Part shown: positions 31,602 through 39,264 of the stretch, piece by piece
Layout: every line of letters begins with the position of its first letter
Position numbering within the stretch: the stretch's first letter is position 1
From: an uncultured Christensenellaceae bacterium
GTDB taxonomy: Bacteria; Bacillota; Clostridia; Christensenellales; Borkfalkiaceae
Direction of reading: 5' to 3'
Length of the DNA: 47,913 nucleotides
Assembly: GCA_910589015.1 (NCBI GenBank)
Contig: CAJUSA010000009.1
Coordinates: 1 to 47,913 of the forward strand
Notes under the pieces: model-generated
Databases searched by the model: none
Told to the model about the DNA's origin: nothing
Seen by the model: only the letters and a program-made list of their open reading frames with translations
Translations under genes and position numbers: made by a program

Positions 31602-34600
31602 ATGAAAGAAGGAACAAAACTCAAAACGGCGTCGCTCGTCGTTTTATCCGCGCTTTGCATTTCGGCGGCGTCGCTCGGGTTTGCGGCGGGCGCAAACGTG
31701 CAGGACGCCTCGGCAGAAGGGGAAACGGTTGTATCGACCTGGAAAAACGTCGGCACGATGAACGACGCGGGGGTGACCGTAGCTAACAAATCGTTTGTCG
31801 GTTATAATACCACAAATATATTAGAAGCACCCGACCGCACGATTAGTTTTAACGCATATTTCGACGGTTTTGACGGTTGGAGCGGTATGACGCTCGTAAA
31901 CGGGTTGTCGAATTGCAGTCGGTACAGCTGGCCGTTGGGCGCGGCGCATTCCACGACCGATTTCCCGATGAACAGCATTATTTTCCAACACAATAGCGCG
32001 CAATATTATAGATCGGACGGAAATCCCGCCGCGATCGGCATTACGACCGGCGCTTCGATTTCATGGAGTAAACAGATGATCGGCATTTCGATCCATATCG
32101 GTACGGGCGAAGCGGCGGAAGAAGGCGGCGAGGTCGATTATTCCTGGATCGCATATTCCAACACGATGTTGAAAAGTTCCGACGGGACGGCAACGGCAGG
32201 GCAGAAGACTTCGTTGCTTTACGATCTGACGACCGCGAATTTCCCGAACGGTTGCTATTATGCCGTTCATTTTAACGCAATGGCGGGCGGCGTGGCGTAT
32301 CTCACCGAACCGGGCAGCACGTATACCGTGCAATCCTCAAGCAAGCCCGGGACGGCGGAAACGATCAAATTCCGTAAAAACACGGCGGACGTCACGTTCC
32401 GCACGAGAAGTTTTCTCGATACGAAGTTAGGGGAAAACTTCGATCAGTACGAATACGTCGTCAAAGTCAACGGACATACGCTCGCATCAGACGAATATAC
32501 GCTTACGCCGCAGGCGACAAGCGCAAAAGCAAAAGCATATATCGAAACGACGATTAATAAAGACTGGTTCAATAATCCCGATAACGAACAGTACCTCGAT
32601 ACGACATCGTTTGTCACGCTCGAAGTCTACAAAAAGGCGACCGAAACCGAACCGAGACAGCTCTACGGTACGGGGAACGCCGCGCTCAGCGTTCTCTTCG
32701 AAGAGCCGCCCGTACTGGTGACCGAACCTGAGATTATTGCGGACGGGATACAGGACGTCGAAGTGCTTTTCGATTATGACGGCACGACCGAGATCAACGC
32801 TGAAACCGTAAGGATATACGGCGCGGTGAGAGCGAAGGATATCGATAAAACCAAACCGCTTACGGCGGATGATTACACCGTTACGAGAGCCGAACCCGAC
32901 GAAAGCGGAAGGGTAATCAATACGATTACGATCAAAAAGGAATATCTCGCAAAAGTATGCGAAACATACAGAACGCAACTCTTTGTCATCGAGTTCGGCA
33001 CGCATTCGCTCGAAACGACCGTTTGGATCGCCCCCGAAACGGACGGTTGGATCTACCGCAGCGTCGATTATGTAAAGGATACGCTCGTGCAGGACGAATA
33101 TTATTCCACGGCGGAGATGAACAAATTTGCGGAAGCAACGCTTTCGACTCGTCTTTTTAATTCCACGGCGATCGACGTGACCAAACCCATTGTCATCGAG
33201 TTCGGCGAGGTGCCGTTTGATTGCGAATGGACGTATTTCGGTATTTTCGATACGCCTACCGTTTCCGATTCGTTCACCGAAAGCGCCGACGCGCAACTTG
33301 CTATGATTTTCTTCGGATCGGGCAGAAACGATTTCCAGAAGATGAAGGGCATCGTCGGCGGTTCGTCGAGTAACCTCAGCTATCCGCAGGTTACGATGAA
33401 AAACAACACGCTGGAAGTGTACTTCCACCCCGAAACGGCTTCGGAAGGCTGGTTGAAAATCAACGGCGAAAAAATCGCCACGCCCGAAAAAACGCAGGCT
33501 GCTTTTGCGGACGGAAAGGCGTACGTCGGGTTCTTCTTCAATGCGAATAAGGGGAAAACCATTCCCTTTACCGTAAACACGAATATCAATCCCGTTGTCA
33601 TCGAAACGCCCGATAAAGACGGGGCGTACGCTATGGATCTGGCGAAGGCAGAGGATTTCGTGTTGAAACTCAGCAACACGAGCGGCAATCTTACGCTCAA
33701 AGACGAAACGGGTGCGGAAATTCCCGCGGCGCAATTTGCGTACGACGCGGAAGCGGGCACGCTTACGGTAAAAGCGGCTTACTTTACGAACAAAGTATTC
33801 ACGAAATCGGGCACCGTCTATCTTTACGATACCGTGAACAAGACGGGCACGTCGTTCCGTATGGCGTATTCGTCGAGCAACATGAACGGCGCGAGCATCG
33901 GTTATGCCACGCTCGGCGCGCTTGCCGACGTCAAAATTCCGCTTGCGGACGTGACAACGGTGAACGGCGTGCTTGCAGGCGAAGAGATGCTTGAAAACGG
34001 CTTGTGGTCGTTTGAAAACGGCACGCTTACCGTCAAAGCCGCCGCCCTGAAAAATGAAAAGGGGACGCAGGAATTCATTGCGATCAGCGGTTCGCAACTC
34101 TATCCCTGCTACGCGATCGTGCGTGCTTGGAACGACAAGGGCGTCAGCTCCGCGGGGCTTGGCAGCGTGAAATCGGTTGACAACACGCATAAGATCACGG
34201 GCAAGATTGCCGCGGATATTGCGAAACTTTATAATCTGAACGAGGGTTATACGTTCGCGATCGATTTTAACACGGTAGACGCCTATTACGAAAATTCGCG
34301 TAATGCCGAGGCAACTTCGGTTACGCTGAAATTCTACGATCCTTACACGGGTTATACGCTCTCGGTTACGCTCTACGCGAACTTTGCGGACGAAGAAGTG
34401 AGCAGCACGAACAACGCGCTTTATGTGCGCTACGGTATCACGAATGCGGAAGGCGGAATCGTGCTGGCGCCCGTGCAGCGCGGCGTGAACATTGCAAGCA
34501 ACGAGAACAACACGTCGGCGAAAGGGTTGCAGTCGTTGCAGATCAGTGCGGCGGACGGGGCGCTCTCGCTCAACGTATGCGGACGTTCGCTCGATATCAG

Positions 34601-34913
34601 CGATCTGAAAGGTTTCCGCACGGGCGCGTGCATGCTCTCGATCGATACGAACAGCGCGACGGCGGCTTCGGTCGTGACCGTAACGGCGTTTGAAGGTAAG
34701 GACGTCAACGTGTACGAGCAGAACATTCCCGATCCCGAAATCCCCGAGACCCCCGGTAATCCCGACAATCCCGAAGTTCCCGAAAAGCCCGCAAAGAAAG
34801 GCTGCGGTTCGGCAGTCGGATTTGTTTCGGCGTTCGCTGCGGCAAGCGCGCTTGCGATTGCGGCAACGGCGGTAGCGGTTACGAAGAAATCCAAAAAGAA
34901 CGACGGCGAATAA
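31602..34913 (+). CDS. Large cell-surface protein with C-terminal membrane anchor
   Basis: An 1103-residue protein with a signal peptide (LKTASLVVLSALCISAASLG, cleavage near residue 38). A very long beta-rich extracellular part shows no domain I can name. A Pro/Glu/Asn stalk (PDPEIPETPGNPDNPEVPEK) follows, then GCGS, one membrane segment (FVSAFAAASALAIAATAVAV) and a basic end (TKKSKKNDGE). The stalk plus hydrophobic segment is the usual clostridial membrane-anchored design. As last gene of the transport and enzyme operon it may hold or bind the same glycan. Confidence 0.75.
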   Translation: MKEGTKLKTASLVVLSALCISAASLGFAAGANVQDASAEGETVVSTWKNVGTMNDAGVTVANKSFVGYNTTNILEAPDRTISFNAYFDGFDGWSGMTLVNGLSNCSRYSWPLGAAHSTTDFPMNSIIFQHNSAQYYRSDGNPAAIGITTGASISWSKQMIGISIHIGTGEAAEEGGEVDYSWIAYSNTMLKSSDGTATAGQKTSLLYDLTTANFPNGCYYAVHFNAMAGGVAYLTEPGSTYTVQSSSKPGTAETIKFRKNTADVTFRTRSFLDTKLGENFDQYEYVVKVNGHTLASDEYTLTPQATSAKAKAYIETTINKDWFNNPDNEQYLDTTSFVTLEVYKKATETEPRQLYGTGNAALSVLFEEPPVLVTEPEIIADGIQDVEVLFDYDGTTEINAETVRIYGAVRAKDIDKTKPLTADDYTVTRAEPDESGRVINTITIKKEYLAKVCETYRTQLFVIEFGTHSLETTVWIAPETDGWIYRSVDYVKDTLVQDEYYSTAEMNKFAEATLSTRLFNSTAIDVTKPIVIEFGEVPFDCEWTYFGIFDTPTVSDSFTESADAQLAMIFFGSGRNDFQKMKGIVGGSSSNLSYPQVTMKNNTLEVYFHPETASEGWLKINGEKIATPEKTQAAFADGKAYVGFFFNANKGKTIPFTVNTNINPVVIETPDKDGAYAMDLAKAEDFVLKLSNTSGNLTLKDETGAEIPAAQFAYDAEAGTLTVKAAYFTNKVFTKSGTVYLYDTVNKTGTSFRMAYSSSNMNGASIGYATLGALADVKIPLADVTTVNGVLAGEEMLENGLWSFENGTLTVKAAALKNEKGTQEFIAISGSQLYPCYAIVRAWNDKGVSSAGLGSVKSVDNTHKITGKIAADIAKLYNLNEGYTFAIDFNTVDAYYENSRNAEATSVTLKFYDPYTGYTLSVTLYANFADEEVSSTNNALYVRYGITNAEGGIVLAPVQRGVNIASNENNTSAKGLQSLQISAADGALSLNVCGRSLDISDLKGFRTGACMLSIDTNSATAASVVTVTAFEGKDVNVYEQNIPDPEIPETPGNPDNPEVPEKPAKKGCGSAVGFVSAFAAASALAIAATAVAVTKKSKKNDGE

Positions 34914-34934
34914 GAAAGCCGTTTTGTGAAACGG

Positions 34935-34967
34935 AAAAGCCCCTTCCTTCGGGAAGGGGCTTTTTTT
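34935..34967 (+). terminator. Terminator of the carbohydrate operon
   Basis: AGCCCCTTCC/GGAAGGGGCT stem with TTCG loop followed by a T-run, between the surface-protein gene and the convergent tpiA. Confidence 0.92.
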
Positions 34968-34980
34968 AACGTTTTTATGC

Positions 34981-35727
34981 TTATTTGTCGTAATTGACGA
35001 TCGTGGCGAAGTCGGGCGCTTTGAGCGACGCGCCGCCGATCAGGCCGCCGTCGATCTCGCTCATCGCCATGAGTTGTTTGCAGTTGCCCGCGTTCATGCT
35101 GCCGCCGTACTGAATGCGTACCTTTTCGGCGCATTTGGGGCAGAAGGTTTCGGCAACTTTCTTGCGGATATAACCGATGGTTTCGTTCGCCTGTTCGGGG
35201 GTCGCCGTCTTGCCCGTGCCGATCGCCCATACAGGTTCGTATGCGATGACGATTTTCGAAATATCGTCGATTCCCTTCATGCCTTCGACGATCTGTCTGT
35301 CGAGCACTTCTTCGGTCTTGCCGTTTTCGCGCTCTTCCAAAAGCTCGCCGATGCAGACGATGGGGATCAGCCCCGCGTTGAGCGCGGCAAGCGTGCGCTT
35401 GTTCACCGTTTCGTCGGTTTCACCGAAATATTGGCGGCGTTCGCTGTGCCCGATGATGACGTATTTCACGCCGTATTCTTTGAGCATGGCGGCGGAAATT
35501 TCACCCGTGTAAGCGCCTTTTGCCTCAAAGTGCACGTTCTGTGCGCCGAGGGCGATGTTCGAGCCTTTCACCGCCTCGGCGGCGGCGGGGATATCGATGG
35601 CGGGAACGCACGCGACGACTTCGCAGTTTGCGTCTTTCACAAGCGGTTTAAGCGCGTTCAAGAGCGCCACGCCCTCGCTTGCCGTGTTGTTCATTTTCCA
35701 GTTTCCTGCAATAATAGGTTTACGCAT
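34981..35727 (-). CDS. tpiA: Triose-phosphate isomerase
   Basis: A 248-residue TIM-barrel enzyme of glycolysis, interconverting dihydroxyacetone phosphate and glyceraldehyde 3-phosphate. Visible catalytic residues are Lys11 (AGNWKMN), His94 (IIGHSERR) and Glu164 (AYEPVWAIGTGKTA, with loop 6 following). Length is standard. AGGAG precedes the ATG on the minus strand. pgk lies further downstream on the same strand, separated by a small opposite-strand gene and repeats, so the two are transcribed separately. Confidence 0.97.
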   Translation of the reverse strand: MRKPIIAGNWKMNNTASEGVALLNALKPLVKDANCEVVACVPAIDIPAAAEAVKGSNIALGAQNVHFEAKGAYTGEISAAMLKEYGVKYVIIGHSERRQYFGETDETVNKRTLAALNAGLIPIVCIGELLEERENGKTEEVLDRQIVEGMKGIDDISKIVIAYEPVWAIGTGKTATPEQANETIGYIRKKVAETFCPKCAEKVRIQYGGSMNAGNCKQLMAMSEIDGGLIGGASLKAPDFATIVNYDK

Positions 35728-35851
35728 AATAAACTCCTGTTAATAAATTCTTTCCATATTATAACACAACCGCGCGGGAATAGCAACGCGCTAAGGGAAT
35801 TTTTCGGAAAATATTTTTGTTTTGCTGTTTTGTCGTGCCGTTGTGTTTTTC

Positions 35852-35920
35852 TGTCATGCCGACCGAAGCGGAGGCATCTCGATTTTGAAGTGAGATTTCT
35901 CGACTGCGCTCGAAATGACA
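35852..35920. repeat. Dispersed 69-bp hairpin repeat, copy 1
   Basis: It begins TGTCATG and ends ATGACA, with ATCTC/GAGAT and CGA/TCG inside, so it can fold back. It matches copy 2 at 65 of 69 positions. It resembles widespread short interspersed palindromes in bacterial genomes. Confidence 0.75.
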
Positions 35921-35960
35921 CCGTTGCGATTGGCTACATTATCGTACCGACTTGCTTTAT

Positions 35961-36029
35961 TGTCATGTCGACCGAAGCGGAGACATCTCGGTTTTGAAGT
36001 GAGATTTCTCGGCTGCGCTCGAAATGACA
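35961..36029. repeat. Dispersed 69-bp hairpin repeat, copy 2
   Basis: Same length and termini as copy 1, four substitutions, same orientation, 40 bp further on. Confidence 0.75.
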
Positions 36030-36127
36030 TAAAGAATAAAATTTTTTCACTGTCATTAACAGTAATCCATGATTTATTTTTATTAAAGTGATAAAATATT
36101 TATAAATTCAAAAAGGAAGGGATTTTT

Positions 36128-36406
36128 ATGAAAAATTCACCGATCGATTTGCTTTACTATGATTTTATCGAGAAGTACGATTTTATTAAATTAGGGGAAG
36201 AATATGATTGTTTGTTAGAGGAAGTGTTGCGATACGGCGATATTTTAAGGAAAGCGTTGTCGGAAAAGAAACAGAAAATTCTTACTAAATTGATGAACGG
36301 CTTTGCGGATTTAGAGGCGCAGCAGGCGCATACATGTTTCCGCGAAGGGTTTCTTGCGGGGGTACGCCTTATGAAAGAGGTCTTTTTCTCGACCGAAGAA
36401 AAATAA
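36128..36406 (+). CDS. Small helical hypothetical protein
   Basis: A 92-residue helical protein with GGAAGGG ahead of its ATG. It has an acidic N-terminal half (IEKYDFIKLGEEYDCLLEEV) and a C-terminal motif FREGFLAGVRLMKEVFF. The pattern 'GF-x-x-G-x-R-L-M-x-E-V' recurs in small Bacillota proteins that I think correspond to DUF6809; this needs a profile search. Its function is unknown. It shares a bidirectional terminator with pgk. Confidence 0.7.
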   Translation: MKNSPIDLLYYDFIEKYDFIKLGEEYDCLLEEVLRYGDILRKALSEKKQKILTKLMNGFADLEAQQAHTCFREGFLAGVRLMKEVFFSTEEK

Positions 36407-36434
36407 AAAAACCTGCGGAAAACCGCAGGTTTTT
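36405..36434. terminator. Bidirectional terminator between the small gene and pgk
   Basis: ACCTGCGG/CCGCAGGT with AAAA loop, A-run on the left and TTTT on the right, so it can serve both convergent genes. Confidence 0.85.
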
Positions 36435-36446
36435 CGAAATGTTTTT

Positions 36447-37754
36447 TTACTTCTTCTCGTTGAGGCAGGCGATACCGGGAAGGACTTTGCCTTCGAACAG
36501 TTCGAGGGAAGCGCCGCCGCCCGTGGAAACGTGCGTAACCTTATCGGCGTAACCGAACTGCGCGCAAGCTGCCGCGCTGTCGCCGCCGCCGACGATGGTT
36601 GTAGCGCCCTTGGCTTCCGCCATTGCCGCCGCCACGGCTACCGTGCCCGCAGCAAGAGTGGGATTCTCGAATACGCCCATAGGACCGTTCCAGATAACCG
36701 TCTTTGCCGTTTTGATTTTGTCCGCAAAGAGGGCGCGCGTCTTTTCGCCGATATCGAGCCCCATGCTGTCCGCAGGGATCTCGCTCGAAGGAACGGTGGT
36801 CACGTCGACGGGCGCGTCGATGGGATCGGGGAAGGATTTCGCGATAACGGTATCGACGGGCAACAACAATTCTTTGCCTGCCGCCTTCGCTTTGGCGATC
36901 ATTTCTTTGCAGTAGTCGAGTTTCTCGTCGTCGACGAGCGAGGTGCCGATGTTGCCGCCCTGCGCCTTGATAAAGGTGTAAGCCATACCGCCGCCGATGA
37001 TGAGCGTATCGCATTTTTCAAGCAGGTTGGAAATAACGTTGAGTTTGTCGGCAACCTTTGCGCCGCCGAGGATCGCCACGAAGGGGTGGGTGGGGTGTTC
37101 GAGCGAATCCGCCATGACGGTGAGTTCCTTTTCGATGAGGAACCCGCACACGGCTTTCTTTACAAGGCCGTACTCGACGATCGCCGCCGTGGACGCGTGC
37201 GAACGGTGTGCCGTGCCGAACGCGTCGTTTACATAGATATCGCAGTAAGCGGCAAGCTTCTTGCAGAATTCGAGATCCTTTTTCTCTTCTTCCCAGTGGA
37301 AGCGAAGGTTTTCAAGCAGGACGCATTCGCCGTCTTTGCAAGCGGCGACTTTCGCCTGCGCGTCGGGACCGACGACGTCGGCGGCAAACGCCACTTTTCC
37401 GCCCAGCAGCTCATTGAGGCGCGCCGCGACGGGGGCGAGAGTGAGCTTTTTGGGCTCGTCCTTCTTGGCTTTTTCGATGATCGCTTCGGCGGTCGTTTCG
37501 CCTTTGTCGATCTTTTTCTGATCCTTTTTGTTGAGTTTTACTTCGGCGGAAAAGATCGAGTGGGGTTTGCCCATGTGCGAGCAGAGAATGACCTTTGCGC
37601 CTTTTTCCATAAGATACTGAATCGTGGGCAGGGCGCCGTTGATGCGGTTTTCATCGGTGATGACGCCGTTTACGATGGGCACGTTGAAATCGCAACGCAC
37701 GAGCACGCGTTTGCCTTTTAAGCATCTTAAATCTTTTACGGTTTGTTTGTTCAT
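36447..37754 (-). CDS. pgk: Phosphoglycerate kinase
   Basis: A 435-residue glycolytic enzyme transferring phosphate from 1,3-bisphosphoglycerate to ADP. It has VRCDFNVP (about 19-26), the substrate Arg38 (ENRING) and the nucleotide-domain glycine motifs (VGGGDSAAA). It is about 40 residues longer than usual. A Lys-rich insertion at about 66-104 (KLNKKDQKKIDKGETTAEAI) interrupts the segment between CSHMGKP and LTLAPVA. The ATG at 37754 has AAGGAG 9 bases upstream; the open frame extends to 37820 without a better start. Confidence 0.96.
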   Translation of the reverse strand: MNKQTVKDLRCLKGKRVLVRCDFNVPIVNGVITDENRINGALPTIQYLMEKGAKVILCSHMGKPHSIFSAEVKLNKKDQKKIDKGETTAEAIIEKAKKDEPKKLTLAPVAARLNELLGGKVAFAADVVGPDAQAKVAACKDGECVLLENLRFHWEEEKKDLEFCKKLAAYCDIYVNDAFGTAHRSHASTAAIVEYGLVKKAVCGFLIEKELTVMADSLEHPTHPFVAILGGAKVADKLNVISNLLEKCDTLIIGGGMAYTFIKAQGGNIGTSLVDDEKLDYCKEMIAKAKAAGKELLLPVDTVIAKSFPDPIDAPVDVTTVPSSEIPADSMGLDIGEKTRALFADKIKTAKTVIWNGPMGVFENPTLAAGTVAVAAAMAEAKGATTIVGGGDSAAACAQFGYADKVTHVSTGGGASLELFEGKVLPGIACLNEKK

Positions 37755-37908
37755 AGAGAAAAACTCCTTTTGATAATTTTTTACCGAAACCATTTTAATA
37801 CTTTTGTAAAAATTTGTCAATGGTTATTATGAAAAATCTTTTTTCCGTTGCGCCGCGAGGGCATAACAATATTGTATAAGAAAATTATAAAAATATGCTT
37901 TAATTTGT

Positions 37909-37937
37909 TTGACAATAGAGCGGTAATTTGTTAAAAT
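37909..37937 (+). promoter_or_regulatory. Promoter of the str operon
   Basis: TTGACA (37909-37914), 17-bp spacer, TAAAAT (37932-37937), about 110 bases upstream of rpsL. Confidence 0.75.
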
Positions 37938-38046
37938 GGACAAGTTGCAAAAGGCAACGCGGCTTTTCGCGCGCTTTTTGCGTAAAATTACGGTTTACCG
38001 AGTGCAAACTCTGTGAATATTCCGAAATATTACAAGGAGGTAAAAA

Positions 38047-38421
38047 ATGCCCACAATCAACCAGCTCATTAAGAAAGGCAGAGAAAAGCAGGTGTACAAA
38101 TCCAAAACGCCTATTCTCGACAAGTGCCCGCAGAAACGCGGCGTGTGCCTTTCCGTGACGACGACTTCCCCCAAGAAGCCCAACTCGGCGCTTCGTAAAA
38201 TCGCGAGGGTGCGCCTCACCAACAAGCAGGAAGGTACGGTGTACATTCCCGGTGAAGGTCACAACCTGCAAGAGCACAGCTCGGTGCTCATCCGCGGCGG
38301 AAGAGTCAAGGATCTGCCCGGCGTCCGCTACCACGTTATCCGCGGCGCGCTCGATACGGCAGGCGTCGCAAAACGCCGTCAGGCACGCAGCAAGTACGGC
38401 GCGAAACGCCCTAAATCGTAA
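38047..38421 (+). CDS. rpsL: 30S ribosomal protein S12
   Basis: A 124-residue protein of the decoding centre. It begins MPTINQLIKKGREK and has TTSPKKPNSALRKIARVRL and the GEGHNLQEHSSVLIRGG and RVKDLPGVRYHVIRG blocks typical of S12. The lysines in PKKPNS and the following region correspond to the streptomycin-sensitive wild-type form. AAGGAGG precedes the ATG. It is the first gene of the str operon, followed by an unusually long gap to rpsG. Confidence 0.98.
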   Translation: MPTINQLIKKGREKQVYKSKTPILDKCPQKRGVCLSVTTTSPKKPNSALRKIARVRLTNKQEGTVYIPGEGHNLQEHSSVLIRGGRVKDLPGVRYHVIRGALDTAGVAKRRQARSKYGAKRPKS

Positions 38422-38781
38422 GGCAGAGCAAGATTCCTACTTATTTCGGAATATTTTCTCGAGGAAGTAGGCAGTATCCCCAAAAGGGAGAAGGTTCGCT
38501 GCCCGAAGAGGGTAAGCGATAGCTGTACTGAAGAATTCAGCAGTTTCTTTGCACGGGGTGTTTTCAAACATTCCCGAACACGGCGCAAGGAAAACCACGC
38601 TTTTCCGCCCGCGCACCCAATTTGCGGCTTATCGCTTAAAAGGTGTGAATCGGTGCGAAATTCAATCGTGGGCTCTTAAAAATTCGCGCCGAGAGCGGAA
38701 AGTCCGCTCGGCTCACGGAATTTTGTTTCAACGGCTTTGAAACAAAATTCGTGAACAAAAATAAATAAAAGGAGTAAAATT
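38422..38781. other. Long structured gap between rpsL and rpsG
   Basis: These 360 bases have no credible gene. Hairpins are CTGAA/TTCAG with a GAA loop near 38530-38545, GCCGA-AGCGGA paired with TCCGCT-CGGC near 38688-38712, and a 14-bp stem GAATTTTGTTTCAA/TTGAAACAAAATTC near 38720-38752. The last ends about 15 bases before the rpsG ribosome site. The gap may be a leader for rpsG-fusA regulation (S7 binding or attenuation) or a processed RNA. I do not recognise a named family. Confidence 0.5.
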
Positions 38782-39252
38782 ATGCCCAGAAGAGGGAATG
38801 TTCCCAAAAGAGACGTTCTTCCCGATCCGATGTACGGCAGCAAAGTCGTCACCAAGCTCATCAACCAGATCATGCTTGACGGCGAAAAGAGCGTTGCGCA
38901 GAGAATCGTTTACGACGCGTTTGCTTTTATGGGAGAAAAGTTAAACATGGACCCGATGGATATCTTCAAGCAGGCGCTCGCCAACGTGACGCCTACCGTC
39001 GAGGTCAAGGCAAGGCGCGTCGGCGGTGCGAACTATCAGGTGCCCGTCGAGATTCGCCCCGAACGCCGTCAGACGCTGGCGATCCGCTGGCTCGTGATCA
39101 ATACGAGAAAGCGCAGCGAGCGCGAGATGAGCAAGAAACTTGCCGCCGAGCTGATGGACGCTTATAACAACACGGGCGGTTCGGTGAAGAAGAAGGAGGA
39201 CACGCACAGAATGGCAGAGGCGAACAAGGCGTTCGCGCACTTCCGTTTCTGA
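38782..39252 (+). CDS. rpsG: 30S ribosomal protein S7
   Basis: A 156-residue protein that binds 16S rRNA in the 30S head. It has MPRRGNVPKRDVLPDP at the start, RRVGGANYQVPVEIRPERRQ and the C-terminal HRMAEANKAFAHFRF typical of S7. AAGGAG lies before the ATG. It is separated from rpsL by 360 structured bases but followed by fusA after 12 bases. Confidence 0.98.
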   Translation: MPRRGNVPKRDVLPDPMYGSKVVTKLINQIMLDGEKSVAQRIVYDAFAFMGEKLNMDPMDIFKQALANVTPTVEVKARRVGGANYQVPVEIRPERRQTLAIRWLVINTRKRSEREMSKKLAAELMDAYNNTGGSVKKKEDTHRMAEANKAFAHFRF

Positions 39253-39264
39253 GGTGGATAATCT

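Larger units (their letters stand above)
35728..36127. other. Gene-free region upstream of tpiA with two dispersed repeats
   Basis: It contains no credible gene. It holds two copies of a 69-bp hairpin repeat (annotated separately) and an AT-rich stretch before the gene at 36128. Confidence 0.6.
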
